DNA of 64,000 nucleotides from an uncultured Prevotellaceae bacterium. GTDB lineage: Bacteria > Bacteroidota > Bacteroidia > Bacteroidales > Bacteroidaceae. The stretch is taken from assembly GCA_900316585.1 (NCBI GenBank), contig ONDM01000003.1, positions 186,001 through 250,000 of the forward strand. Direction: 5' to 3'. Position 1 is the stretch's first letter; each line of letters starts with the position of its first letter. Under the pieces are notes generated by a model. The model made no database searches. It was given only the letters and a program-made list of their open reading frames with translations, and was not told the DNA's origin. A program made the position numbers and the translations under genes. Below, piece by piece: positions 51,305 to 60,126 of the stretch.

Positions 51305-52381
51305 ATGAAAAGCATGGAGAATACCGTCCAGTTGACGCCGAAGAAAAAGAGAATCGAGTACATCGATGCCATGCGTGGCTTCACCATGATACTCGTCGTC
51401 TATTCCCATATCATCTTCTTTGGGTACAATGATGATACCATCCCATCCTTCAATTCCTTCTTTGTGAATTTCCGCATGCCGCTGTTCTTCTTCATCAGCG
51501 GCTGGGTACTGTACAAGGCTGGGAGAGTATGGGACTGGAACTTCGTCAAGGATTTCCTCCCCAAGAAGTTCATGGTGCAGATTATCCCCACTGTGTTCTT
51601 CTTCCTGGTTTTCATCTATTTCTTCAGGGACATGCAGATCACCAAGGAAGCCTTGGGACCTTCCAAGTCGGGCTACTGGTTCACCCTGTCGCTCTTTGAG
51701 TTCTTCCTCATCTATGTGGCGACCATGTACCTGAACCCCTTCAAGAATCAGGGACTCAAGGAAGACCTTGTCGTCATTGTCGTGGCCTCTGTCGTGTATC
51801 TCTTCAGTAGCTTCCGCGAACACAGCAATGCTACGGTGGCCGATATCTATCACTACCTGGGAATCAACTACCTCCGCTATTACGTGTTCTTCTGTTTGGG
51901 AACGTTCATCCGGAAATACTACGACGGGTTCTGTCGCCTGATGGACAACAAGTATGTTATGGCTTGCGTCCTGCTGGCCCTGTTGGGCATGATCATGTTC
52001 TCCAACGCACTGCTGTATCACCTCCACGATATCACCTTCGTGTTCGTTGTCTACGGCACCTTAGGCATCATGGTGGTCCTGACATTCTTTAGGAAACATG
52101 AGAGGTATGTGTCCGGCGAGACGGTCATCGGCCGGTACCTGCAGTTCATCGGACGCCGCACATTGGATGTGTACCTGCTGCATTACCTGTTCCTGCCCAG
52201 ACACCTGGAAATGGTGGGTGTCTTCTTCAAGGAGAATCCGAATCCCGTCTTGGAGTTCTTTGTCTCCGTGTTCCTGGCCTGCCTGGTCATCCTCGTCTGC
52301 CTCACGGTCAGCGAGGTGATTCGCCTGAGCCCCTTCCTGGAGCACCGGCTGTTTGGTGTGAAATCTCAGAAAAGAAAATAA
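51305..52381 (+). CDS. Membrane acyltransferase, acyltransferase-3 family (tandem copy 1)
   Basis: Polytopic acyltransferase of 358 residues, about ten helices, with the R-X10-H motif in DAMRGFTMILVVYSH near residue 20 and the GRRTLDVYLLHYLFLP block near residue 282. Start at 51,305; the ATG at 51,314 matches the start of the sister protein better. It is nearly duplicate to the next gene and homologous to 9,245. It may acylate the capsule or a cell-envelope glycan. Confidence 0.92.
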   Translation: MKSMENTVQLTPKKKRIEYIDAMRGFTMILVVYSHIIFFGYNDDTIPSFNSFFVNFRMPLFFFISGWVLYKAGRVWDWNFVKDFLPKKFMVQIIPTVFFFLVFIYFFRDMQITKEALGPSKSGYWFTLSLFEFFLIYVATMYLNPFKNQGLKEDLVVIVVASVVYLFSSFREHSNATVADIYHYLGINYLRYYVFFCLGTFIRKYYDGFCRLMDNKYVMACVLLALLGMIMFSNALLYHLHDITFVFVVYGTLGIMVVLTFFRKHERYVSGETVIGRYLQFIGRRTLDVYLLHYLFLPRHLEMVGVFFKENPNPVLEFFVSVFLACLVILVCLTVSEVIRLSPFLEHRLFGVKSQKRK

Positions 52382-52385
52382 GAAA

Positions 52386-53462
52386 ATGGAAAATACAGTC
52401 CAGTTACCGCCAAAGAAAAAGAGAATCGAGTACATCGATGCCATGCGTGGCTTCACCATGATACTCGTCGTCTTTTCCCATATCTGTGCCTATGGCTATG
52501 GGCCGAATGCGGTCGAGAATATGGTCAGTTTCAATTCGGTCTTTGTGAATTTCCGCATGCCGTTGTTCTTCTTCATCAGCGGTTGGGTGCTGTACAAGGC
52601 CGGAAGATCCTGGAACTGGGATTTTATCAAGGACTTCCTTCCCAAGAAGTTCATGGTGCAGATTATCCCCACCGTGTTCTTCTTCCTCCTGTTCATCTGG
52701 TTCTTCAAGGACGGACATATCGCCAAGGAATCCCTGAATGTGGCTAAGGATGGCTACTGGTTCACCCTGGCCTTGTTCGAGTTCTTCCTCATCTATACGC
52801 TCACCATGGTCCTTTATCCTTTCCGGGACAAGGATATCAAAGAAGACCTGCTCGTCCTGCTCATCGCTTTTGCTGTCTATGGCCTTTCCTCTCCCCGGAA
52901 ATACGGTAGTCAGGTGGTGAACGACTGGTACGACTATCTGGGAATCTTCAATCTGCGGTATTACATTTTCTTCTGCTTCGGAACGCTGGTCAAGAAGTAT
53001 TACGACAAGTTCAACCGGGCCATGGACAACCAGTATGTCATGGCTCTGATTCTGCTGTCCTTCCTGGCCATGGTCATGTTCAAGGGAAAGCTGCTGGAGC
53101 TCCCGCATACCAATACGGTCGTCTTTGCCCTCTACGGTGCTTTGGGCATCATGGTGGTCCTGACTTTCTTCCGCAAGCATGAGAGCCATGTGTCCCGCGA
53201 GACGGTCATCGGCCGTTACCTGCAGTTCATTGGGCGCAGGACGCTCGATGTCTATCTCCTGCATTACTTCTTCCTGCCCAGGAGCATCGCTTTCATAGGC
53301 GACTTCTTCGTGGAGCATCCGAATCCTACGCTGGAGTTCTTCGTTTCCGTGTTCCTGGCCTGCCTGGTCATCCTCATCTGCCTCACGGTCAGCGAGGTGA
53401 TACGCCTGAGTCCTTTCCTCCAGCACCGGCTGTTCGGAGTGAAGGCGCAGGAAAAGAAATAA
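52386..53462 (+). CDS. Membrane acyltransferase, acyltransferase-3 family (tandem copy 2)
   Basis: Second copy, also 358 residues, starting MENTVQLPPKKKRIEYID. The first 30 codons, the FRMPLFFFISGWVLYKAGR region and the last 120 codons are almost identical in DNA to copy 1, while the middle (helices 5-8) differs, as expected after duplication with gene conversion at the ends. It ends in front of a bidirectional terminator. The two may have different acyl or acceptor specificity. Confidence 0.92.
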   Translation: MENTVQLPPKKKRIEYIDAMRGFTMILVVFSHICAYGYGPNAVENMVSFNSVFVNFRMPLFFFISGWVLYKAGRSWNWDFIKDFLPKKFMVQIIPTVFFFLLFIWFFKDGHIAKESLNVAKDGYWFTLALFEFFLIYTLTMVLYPFRDKDIKEDLLVLLIAFAVYGLSSPRKYGSQVVNDWYDYLGIFNLRYYIFFCFGTLVKKYYDKFNRAMDNQYVMALILLSFLAMVMFKGKLLELPHTNTVVFALYGALGIMVVLTFFRKHESHVSRETVIGRYLQFIGRRTLDVYLLHYFFLPRSIAFIGDFFVEHPNPTLEFFVSVFLACLVILICLTVSEVIRLSPFLQHRLFGVKAQEKK

Positions 53463-53503
53463 AAAAGCAGCGGAGAATGAAAGTTCCCCGCTGTTTCTTT
53501 TTC
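53461..53503. terminator. Bidirectional terminator between convergent genes
   Basis: CAGCGG (53,468-53,473) pairs with CCGCTG (53,488-53,493); the stem extends through an A-run on the left and TTTCTTTTT on the right, around a 14-nt loop. It serves the plus-strand acyltransferase operon and the minus-strand GH20-GH92 operon, which end 55 bp apart. Confidence 0.85.
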
Positions 53504-53515
53504 TATCGATGATGA

Positions 53516-55750
53516 TTAGTGCGTGTTGCTCAAAGTGAACTTGATACCACCAGCTTTTATTAAATCATCGTGTGATATCCGGTAACCGGCCTTCTTGCCG
53601 CCTAGGCTGATGGACTTGATGTAGTCGCCCGTACCCTCGGTCTCAATCACCAGCTTATCCTTCTTGTAGTACTTGGAATCCAGATGGATGGTCACCTTGC
53701 TGAACGTAGGCGTAGTCAGCGTGTAGTAGGGGACACCCGGACAGTCGGGGTAGAAGCCCATCATGCTGAAGAGCATCCAGCACGACATGGTACCCGTATC
53801 ATCGTTGCCCGGAATACCCCAGGCCTCGTTCACGAAGTGCTTGGCCAGCAGTTCCTTCACCAGTTTCTGCGTGCGCCATTCCTCACCCTTGAACTTGCTG
53901 AACAGGTAAGGGTAGGCAATGTCAGGCTCGTTGGCCGGGTCATAGTTGTTGGAGTCGAACACGTTCTGCAGGTTGGCCACGAACTTCTTCGGTCCGCCCA
54001 TCAGCTTGGCCAGTCCCGGAATGTCATGCGGCACATAGTAGGTATAGTTCCACGCATTACCCTCGTGGAAGCCCGGTGAAGGCTCAAAGTTCTCGCCCTC
54101 CTTCGGGTTGAACGGCTCGTAGAACTTACCCTCCTGCGTAATCGGACGCAGGGTGCCGAACTCCTTGGAGTAATAGTTCTTGTAGCCCATGGACTGCTTG
54201 TAGAACCGGTCTGCATCAGCCTGGTGTCCCAGGGCCTTGGCAAAGGTGCTCAGCGCATAGTCGGCCACATAGTACTCCAGCGCATGAGAGACCGAGTTGT
54301 CGTACTGGCTCTCCATCGGGCAGTAGCCCCGCTTGATATACTCGTCAATGTCCGGACGCACCGGATTATCCTTGCCCGGCGTGGTGGCACTCTTGATCAT
54401 ACCTTGGTAGGCAGCCTCCACATCGAAGTCGCGGAACCCCTTCATCCAGGTGTCCACGATGACCGGAATGACAGGGTCGCCCTCCATCTCCATGGTCTCC
54501 CTGCCGTAGAGCTCCCATTTCGGAAGCCAGCCCCATTCCTTGTACATGTCCACCATGGTGTTCACCATGTCCAGCTGACGCTCCGGGAACAGCAAGGTCA
54601 TCATCTGATGTACGTTGCGATAGGTGTCCCACAGACTGAACACCGTATAGCGGTTCCGGTCCGTATGCCCCGTCTTCTCGCTCTCCATCATAGGGTATTC
54701 CCCATTCACATCCTGCAAGATACCCGGATGGATCATCATGTGGTAGAAACCCGTATAGAACACCGTCTTCTGTGTTTCCGTACCCCCTTCCACCTCAATG
54801 GTCTTCAGGGTGGTGTTCCATGCATCCCGTGCGTTCTTGCGGCAGATCTCAAAGTTCTGGCCTGCCACTTCCTTTTCCAGGTTCTCCCGGGCATTCTTGA
54901 TGCTCACGAAGCTCACGCCCATACGCACCTCAATCTGCTCGCCCTCCTCACAGTCGAAGTCGAACCAAGCACCGATGTCGTCGCCGCTGATGTCCTTCCG
55001 GTACTGGGTGTATATCTTGTACTTGCCGGCCGTGTCATCCCATTCCGCCTCGGCGGTCATCGGACGCATCTTCTTCCAGTAGCCGCTCTGTTTCGGTGTC
55101 TTGCTCACCCGCATCACAAAGTAGATAGGGAACACGCTCTGCGGGAAATAGCAGAACGTACCCTGCAGCTTGGTGCCCTCCACTTCCCAGTCGTTCACGA
55201 AACGCATGGAGGCACCAGTCTCGTTGGTCAGACCTTCGCCCAGGTTCAGCAGGATGTGGCCCTCTCCCTTGTGGAAGGTGAACCGCTCGATGCTGGCCCG
55301 CTTGGTAGCTGTCGCCTCCACCTTGATGTCGTACTTGGTCAGCGTGTTGGTGTAGTAGCCCGGTGTAGAAACCTCATCCTTGTAGGCCGAGCCATAGTTG
55401 TGGTAGTCCACGTCACGCTCGCCGCTGGTAGGCATCACCAGCAGGGAGCTCACCTCCGGACAGCCCACGCCGCTCAGGCTCACATGGGCCAGACCCGTGA
55501 AGAAGCTGTTGGTCAGGTCGTACGGAGTGGACCACCAACGGGCATCCTTGTCGTACTTGTTCATGTCCGACCCCATCACGTTGAACGGAGTCACGGTCAT
55601 CAGACCCTGTGGAACAATCGCACCCGGATTGCACGTTCCGAAGTTCGTCGTCCCGATGAAAGGATTCACATAGTCCACCGGTTCCTTCGCCTGTCCCATG
55701 GACTGGAGGGAAACCGATGCCAGTAAAGCTGTAAGCAGTAAATGTCTCAT
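53516..55750 (-). CDS. GH92 exo-alpha-mannosidase
   Basis: Calcium-dependent alpha-mannosidase family GH92, 744 residues. It has a signal peptide ending near VSLQSMGQA, then the N-terminal sandwich domain with VNPFIGTTNFGTCNPGA near residue 29 and HVSLSGVGCPE near residue 88, and the (alpha/alpha)6 domain with SLWDTYRNVHQM near residue 371, HEGNAWNYTYYVPHD near residue 562 and GNDDTGTMSCWM near residue 651, which hold family-conserved active-site residues. It trims mannose from high-mannose N-glycans or similar. It lies 15 nt downstream of the GH20 gene in the same operon. Confidence 0.95.
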   Translation of the reverse strand: MRHLLLTALLASVSLQSMGQAKEPVDYVNPFIGTTNFGTCNPGAIVPQGLMTVTPFNVMGSDMNKYDKDARWWSTPYDLTNSFFTGLAHVSLSGVGCPEVSSLLVMPTSGERDVDYHNYGSAYKDEVSTPGYYTNTLTKYDIKVEATATKRASIERFTFHKGEGHILLNLGEGLTNETGASMRFVNDWEVEGTKLQGTFCYFPQSVFPIYFVMRVSKTPKQSGYWKKMRPMTAEAEWDDTAGKYKIYTQYRKDISGDDIGAWFDFDCEEGEQIEVRMGVSFVSIKNARENLEKEVAGQNFEICRKNARDAWNTTLKTIEVEGGTETQKTVFYTGFYHMMIHPGILQDVNGEYPMMESEKTGHTDRNRYTVFSLWDTYRNVHQMMTLLFPERQLDMVNTMVDMYKEWGWLPKWELYGRETMEMEGDPVIPVIVDTWMKGFRDFDVEAAYQGMIKSATTPGKDNPVRPDIDEYIKRGYCPMESQYDNSVSHALEYYVADYALSTFAKALGHQADADRFYKQSMGYKNYYSKEFGTLRPITQEGKFYEPFNPKEGENFEPSPGFHEGNAWNYTYYVPHDIPGLAKLMGGPKKFVANLQNVFDSNNYDPANEPDIAYPYLFSKFKGEEWRTQKLVKELLAKHFVNEAWGIPGNDDTGTMSCWMLFSMMGFYPDCPGVPYYTLTTPTFSKVTIHLDSKYYKKDKLVIETEGTGDYIKSISLGGKKAGYRISHDDLIKAGGIKFTLSNTH

Positions 55751-55765
55751 AGTATTAGTTAGGTT

Positions 55766-57868
55766 TTATCTCACAATAATCTCATCCGTGAACTGGAAGC
55801 CGCCTATCTCACTGCAGTTGGCCTGATAGTGGATGTAGCGTGTCCTCACACTTCCCTTGCGGGCTCTCCACCCGAAGTCCTTGAAGTTGTACGGCTCATC
55901 CACGGTAGCCGGATAGTCCAGGTGGTACAGCTCCGTCCAGTGCTCGTTGTCGTCCGATACGTGGATATCGATGGTAGCCGGGTGGTAGATCTCCGGTCCA
56001 GGCATCTGCATGAAGGTCGCATACACCTCCCGGATGTCGGTCGGCTCACCCAGGTCGATGGTCACATCCACACGCCCCTTGTCGATAAAGCCCTGCCACC
56101 TGCTGTCGTTGTAGCTCCAGCCACCCCGCAGTCCATCGGTCAGCGTAGCCTCCTTGTTGGCCACGTACCGTTCGCTGTAAGGCGCATGGTAGGTCACCTT
56201 CTTGCCCAGGGCCAGATGCTGCACAGGCTCCCGGTATTCCTGGCGGTTGCCCACCTCATAACGGATGTCGAACGGATGGAATCCCTTTCCCTTCAGGTAC
56301 AGCACCTCCTGCGTAGCCCTATCTAGGAAATCCTCATAGTCGCCCCTCAGTTCCTGAGGTGTCCAAGCCACCTCTGCCAAGGCCAGCAGACGTGGCCAGG
56401 CCATGAACTCGCAGTGTTCCGGAGTCTTCACATATTCCGTCCACAGGTTCGCCTGTATGCCATCAATCAGGCTGGCCTCCTGTTTACTCAGTTGTTTAGG
56501 AATCGGGTTGTAGGAATAGACATGATCCAGCGGTTGGTAGCCGCCTATTGCCTCCGGCATGTATTGTGGGGCATCCTGGTAGTGGTCTATATAAAGATAG
56601 GAGTTCGGTGTCATCACGGCATGGTGACCACTCTTCACCGTCTTGATGCCGCCTTCCTCACCGCGCCAGCTCATCACCGTGGCATTCTCGGCCAGGCCTC
56701 CTTCCAGAATCTCATCCCAGCCAATCATCTTGCGGCCCAGCTTCTCCACAATCTTCTCCACCCGTTGTATGAAGTAACTCTGCAGCTGGTCCTCCACCGA
56801 GTCATCCTTGGTGGCGGTCAGCCCCAGCTCCTTGGCCAGTGCCTGACATTTCGGGCAGGTCTTCCAGGCCCACTTGCCGGCCTCGTCGCCTCCTATATGG
56901 ATATATTCTGAAGGGAAGAGGTCCACCACTTCCTTCAGCACATTCTCGATAAACTCAAACGAAGCCTCGTTGCCGATGCAGAAATCACTGTGTCGGTTGG
57001 GCTTTCCTGCTGGAAGGGTAGGGTCGCAGCACAGTTCCGGATACACCGACATCACCTCTTGGCTGTGTCCCGGCATCTCAATCTCCGGCAGCACCGTGAT
57101 GAAGTTGTCCGCTGCCACTGCCAGAATCTCCCGCACATCCGCCTTGGTCAGGTAGCCGCCGTAGGCACCCTCCGTACCCTCCGGCACATATTCCTTGGTA
57201 CCCTTGCGCCACCACTTGGTCCAGTCGGTCTCCGTTCGGAAGGCTGCCAGTCGTGTCAGTTCCGGATATCGGTCCAGCTGCAAGCGCCAGCCTGCCGCAT
57301 CGGTCAGGTGCAAGTGTAGCCGGTTCAGCTTGTACCGCGCCATCTCTTTTATCTGTTTGATGATGAAGTCCTTCCCGAAAAAATGACGGCTGCAGTCCAG
57401 CATGAATCCCCGATAGCCGAACCGGGGCTCATCGGTGATGGATACCGCAGGGATCTTCCCCTCCTTGGCCAGTTGCCCCAGACTCTGCACCCCATAGAAC
57501 AGCCCTGCAGCCGAACCGCCACGGATCACCACCTTCTTCGGCGTCACCTCCAGCACATAGCCCTCGTAAGGACCGTAGCCCGCACCCTCCGTGCGTTCCC
57601 GTCCCTTGCCCAGCTTCTTGTCCAGCTGCAGTTCCAGGGCAGCACCCTTGCCGGTCTTCACCCCCAGGGCATTCTCCACAGCCTGCAGCAGCCGTGTCTT
57701 GTCGTTCCCTTTCAGGTTGGTCTTTACCCCCAAGTTCTCAGGTACTACAAACACCCCGTTTCCCGCTTTTAGGGAAGCAGGTTTCGGCAGAAGCTGGCCC
57801 CAGGCATTCGTTCCCAGGCACAGTCCACCCACGATGAATAAAAGGAAAAGAAGCTTTTTCATAGTCAT
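55766..57868 (-). CDS. GH20 beta-N-acetylhexosaminidase with C-terminal F5/8-type domain
   Basis: Exo-hexosaminidase of 700 residues. It has a signal peptide (KKLLFLLFIVGGLCLGTNAWG), a GH20b domain, and a catalytic barrel with LHLTDAAGWRLQLDRYPEL near residue 194 and the Asp-Glu pair at about residues 328-329 in HIGGDEAGK. A C-terminal discoidin-like domain covers about residues 570-700. The ATG at 57,868 leaves a leader of only about 10 nt after the consensus promoter; the second ATG at 57,862 (MKKLLF) is an equally good start. Transcribed with the GH92 gene, it probably works with it on complex or hybrid N-glycans. Confidence 0.95.
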   Translation of the reverse strand: MTMKKLLFLLFIVGGLCLGTNAWGQLLPKPASLKAGNGVFVVPENLGVKTNLKGNDKTRLLQAVENALGVKTGKGAALELQLDKKLGKGRERTEGAGYGPYEGYVLEVTPKKVVIRGGSAAGLFYGVQSLGQLAKEGKIPAVSITDEPRFGYRGFMLDCSRHFFGKDFIIKQIKEMARYKLNRLHLHLTDAAGWRLQLDRYPELTRLAAFRTETDWTKWWRKGTKEYVPEGTEGAYGGYLTKADVREILAVAADNFITVLPEIEMPGHSQEVMSVYPELCCDPTLPAGKPNRHSDFCIGNEASFEFIENVLKEVVDLFPSEYIHIGGDEAGKWAWKTCPKCQALAKELGLTATKDDSVEDQLQSYFIQRVEKIVEKLGRKMIGWDEILEGGLAENATVMSWRGEEGGIKTVKSGHHAVMTPNSYLYIDHYQDAPQYMPEAIGGYQPLDHVYSYNPIPKQLSKQEASLIDGIQANLWTEYVKTPEHCEFMAWPRLLALAEVAWTPQELRGDYEDFLDRATQEVLYLKGKGFHPFDIRYEVGNRQEYREPVQHLALGKKVTYHAPYSERYVANKEATLTDGLRGGWSYNDSRWQGFIDKGRVDVTIDLGEPTDIREVYATFMQMPGPEIYHPATIDIHVSDDNEHWTELYHLDYPATVDEPYNFKDFGWRARKGSVRTRYIHYQANCSEIGGFQFTDEIIVR

Positions 57869-57883
57869 TCAGATTTGGTATTG

Positions 57884-57914
57884 CAAATATAGCCAAAATT
57901 CTGAGACCATCAAA
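57884..57914 (-). promoter_or_regulatory. Consensus Bacteroidota promoter for the GH20-GH92 operon
   Basis: On the minus strand, TTTG (57,911-57,914) is followed by 19 nt and TATATTTG (57,884-57,891), an exact TTTG-N19-TAnnTTTG match. It lies within the 63-nt gap after trpA, so the glycosidase operon starts independently of trp transcription. No terminator for trp is visible in that gap. Confidence 0.88.
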
Positions 57915-57931
57915 GCCTAACGTACATCTTA

Positions 57932-58708
57932 TTATTTCTTCAGCAGTGCATAAAGTTCGTTCAGTGCAGCCAGCGCATCCTGCTTCTCCTCCAGCAAGGT
58001 TACGAACCTGGAACCGATAATCGCGCCTGCTGCGTTCTGCTGCGCCGCCTCCAGTGTCTGCTTGTTGGAGATGCCGAAACCTATCATCCTCGGATGCTTC
58101 AGGTTCATGCCGTCGATGCGCCTGAAGTACGCCTGCTTACTCTCGTTGAACTCCTTCTGTGCCCCCGTCACGGCAGCCGAGGAGACCATGTAGATGAAGC
58201 CGTCGGTGTGCTCGTCGATGAACCGGATGCGCTCCTCGCTGGTCTCCGGTGTGATGAGCATGATAATCTTAATCCCATACTTGTCTGCCACCGGTTTGAT
58301 GGTCTCCATATAGTCCCGGAACGGCAGGTCGGGAATAATGGCTCCGTCTATGCCACACTCCTGGCAGCTCTGGCAGAAAGCCTCAATGCCGTAGCTCACG
58401 ATGGGGTTCAGGTAGCCCATCAGGATCAGTGGAATCTCCACGCCCTGCCGGCGGATGTCCTTCAGCTGACTGAACAGCAGTTTCAGGCTCATGCCATTCT
58501 TCAGTGCCTTGGTGGCTGCGTCCTGAATCACCGGACCGTCGGCCATGGGGTCGCTGAACGGAATGCCCACCTCTATCATGTCAATGCCGTTGTCGGCCAA
58601 GGTCTTGATGACCTCCACCGTGCCCTCCAGGGTAGGGTGCCCAGCACAGAAATAGAGGGAGAGGATTCCCTTTTTCTTCTTCTCGAAAAGTTGGTTTATT
58701 CTATTCAT
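57932..58708 (-). CDS. trpA: Tryptophan synthase alpha subunit
   Basis: Cleaves indole-3-glycerol phosphate to indole and glyceraldehyde 3-phosphate, passing indole to TrpB. Full length at 258 residues. Catalytic Glu and Asp lie in MIEVGIPFSDPMADGPVIQD near residues 45-62; LMGYLNPI near residue 97 and GFGISNKQT near residue 209 line the active site. Last gene of the trp operon, 25 nt after trpF. Confidence 0.96.
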   Translation of the reverse strand: MNRINQLFEKKKKGILSLYFCAGHPTLEGTVEVIKTLADNGIDMIEVGIPFSDPMADGPVIQDAATKALKNGMSLKLLFSQLKDIRRQGVEIPLILMGYLNPIVSYGIEAFCQSCQECGIDGAIIPDLPFRDYMETIKPVADKYGIKIIMLITPETSEERIRFIDEHTDGFIYMVSSAAVTGAQKEFNESKQAYFRRIDGMNLKHPRMIGFGISNKQTLEAAQQNAAGAIIGSRFVTLLEEKQDALAALNELYALLKK

Positions 58709-58733
58709 AACTCGTTTAGTCTCATGTTGTGGA

Positions 58734-59342
58734 TTAGATTTGACTGAGGAATTCCTTCAGCAGTCCCACATCCTTGTAGGCCTTGTCGCTCTCGAACCTG
58801 CTGTTCAGGTCGATGCCCACCCACTTGGGGTGATGGAACTCCTTCAGTGCCGGGATGCTCTCCGGACCTATGCCTCCGCTCAGCAGGAAAGGAGTCTTTC
58901 CCTGATAGGACTCCAGCAGGCTCCAGTCGAATGATACGCCCGAACCACCCACCGAGTCACATTTCGTGTCGAAGAGGAAGTAGTCGCACACTCCCTCATA
59001 GGCTTCTGTGGCCAGCAGGTCCTCCTTTGTACTGATGCTGAACGCCTTCATGGTCTTCAGCCCAGGCACCAGCTCCCGCACATCCCGGATAAAATGCGGA
59101 CTTTCCTTTCCGTGGAACTGGACCATATCCAGCTGGTAGGCCGCAATGAAAATCAGCAGCCCGTCCTTGTTCATGTCCACAAACACTCCCACACGCTTTG
59201 CCTTTTTCGGCAGGTAGCTGGGAACTATCGGCACGAACCGGGGCGATTTCGGATAGAGGATGAATCCCATCCAGTCCACACCCAGTTCCTCCACCTCACG
59301 GATATTCTTCGGGTCCCGCATCCCACAAACCTTTACTATCAT
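58734..59342 (-). CDS. trpF: Phosphoribosylanthranilate isomerase
   Basis: Isomerises phosphoribosylanthranilate to CdRP. About 202 residues from the ATG at 59,342, which overlaps the trpC stop as ATGA. A longer open frame to 59,405 lies wholly inside trpC and is rejected. The catalytic Cys is in IVKVCGMRDPKN (residues 2-13) and the general acid Asp in the C-terminal VGIDLNSRFE segment. LSGGIGPESIPAL is the phosphate-binding loop. Confidence 0.95.
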   Translation of the reverse strand: MIVKVCGMRDPKNIREVEELGVDWMGFILYPKSPRFVPIVPSYLPKKAKRVGVFVDMNKDGLLIFIAAYQLDMVQFHGKESPHFIRDVRELVPGLKTMKAFSISTKEDLLATEAYEGVCDYFLFDTKCDSVGGSGVSFDWSLLESYQGKTPFLLSGGIGPESIPALKEFHHPKWVGIDLNSRFESDKAYKDVGLLKEFLSQI

Positions 59343-60124
59343 TTCTCCAGTGCTTGAATAAAATTCTTCAGTGCCAGTCCGGGGTTCTCTTCCTTCATGA
59401 AACATTCCCCGATGAGGAAGCCTCGGAAGCCCACCTGGCGCAGGGCTTTCACCGTTTCCGGATTGCTGATGCCACTCTCGCTCACCAGCACCGGCAGGTC
59501 CTCCTCCTTCATGCCAGCTTTACGAAGGTTGTCTAGCTTCTCCAGCATCAGCGCGGCGATGCCGAACGATACCTGCACATCCGTATGGAAGGTTCCCAGA
59601 TGGCGGTTGTTCACGCCCAGCATATCCGGGATGGCCACCTTCAGGTAGTCCAGCTCCTTCAGGTCGTGCACCTCCAGCAGCACCTCCAGACCCAGGCTGT
59701 GTGCCAGGCTCAGCAGCACCTCATATTCTGCCGTGGCCAGGTCGGCCGCAATCAGCAGGATGGCATCCGCCCCAATCACCTTGGCCTCGTACACCTGGTA
59801 GGGGTGTACGATGAAGTCCTTCCGCAGGATAGGCGTGTTCACCTCCTTCCTCACCTCCACGATGTACTCCGGGGAACCCCCGAAATAGGTCTCATCCGTC
59901 AGGATGGAGAGGGCAGCGGCCCCCTCTTCCGCATAGCGTGGAATCACCTCCAGCGGCTCGGCACCGGCATGGATCCAGCCCTTGGAGGGCGACTTCCGCT
60001 TGAACTCTGCGATGATGCCGCTCCGGCTCTTCCGCAGGGCCTCTTTCATGCTCCGCTTCTTGGTCAGGGCAGCCCGCACTTCCTTTCGCTTGTCTGCTAC
60101 TATTTCTTCCAGTATATCTTTCAT
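59339..60124 (-). CDS. trpC: Indole-3-glycerol phosphate synthase
   Basis: Ring-closing step of tryptophan synthesis. 261 residues from the ATG at 60,124 (MKDILEEIVADKRKEV); an upstream in-frame TTG would overlap trpD. Seen: EFKRKSPSKGW near residue 40, ILTDETYFGGS near residue 74, LRKDFIVHPYQVYEA near residue 98, GVNNRHLGTF near residue 170 and SESGI near residue 208, which together contain the expected catalytic Lys and Glu. A separate gene from trpF here, unlike the fused enterobacterial TrpCF. Confidence 0.95.
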   Translation of the reverse strand: MKDILEEIVADKRKEVRAALTKKRSMKEALRKSRSGIIAEFKRKSPSKGWIHAGAEPLEVIPRYAEEGAAALSILTDETYFGGSPEYIVEVRKEVNTPILRKDFIVHPYQVYEAKVIGADAILLIAADLATAEYEVLLSLAHSLGLEVLLEVHDLKELDYLKVAIPDMLGVNNRHLGTFHTDVQVSFGIAALMLEKLDNLRKAGMKEEDLPVLVSESGISNPETVKALRQVGFRGFLIGECFMKEENPGLALKNFIQALEK

Positions 60125-60126
60125 CT

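Larger units (their letters stand above)
51305..53462 (+). repeat. Tandem gene duplication of acyltransferases
   Basis: Two copies of about 1,077 nt in direct orientation, separated by 4 nt. Long stretches of near-identical DNA are visible at 51,346-51,410 versus 52,421-52,485 and over the final third, with a divergent central section. This looks like local duplication followed by central divergence. Confidence 0.85.

Noticed and set aside
50774..53426. Long minus-strand open frames across the GH20 end and the acyltransferase pair
   Set aside because: They recur in both acyltransferase copies only because the genes are duplicates; the translations are low-complexity Glu/His/Gln-rich sequences.
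54224..55726. A 500-codon open frame on the plus strand across the GH92 gene
   Set aside because: GH92 is full-length and strongly supported on the minus strand; the opposite frame is rich in His, Arg and Val and has no recognisable domain or start signal.
59343..59405. Longer trpF start overlapping trpC
   Set aside because: TrpF proteins begin with the IVKVCGM strand; the ATG at 59,342 overlaps the trpC stop as ATGA, the usual coupling arrangement.
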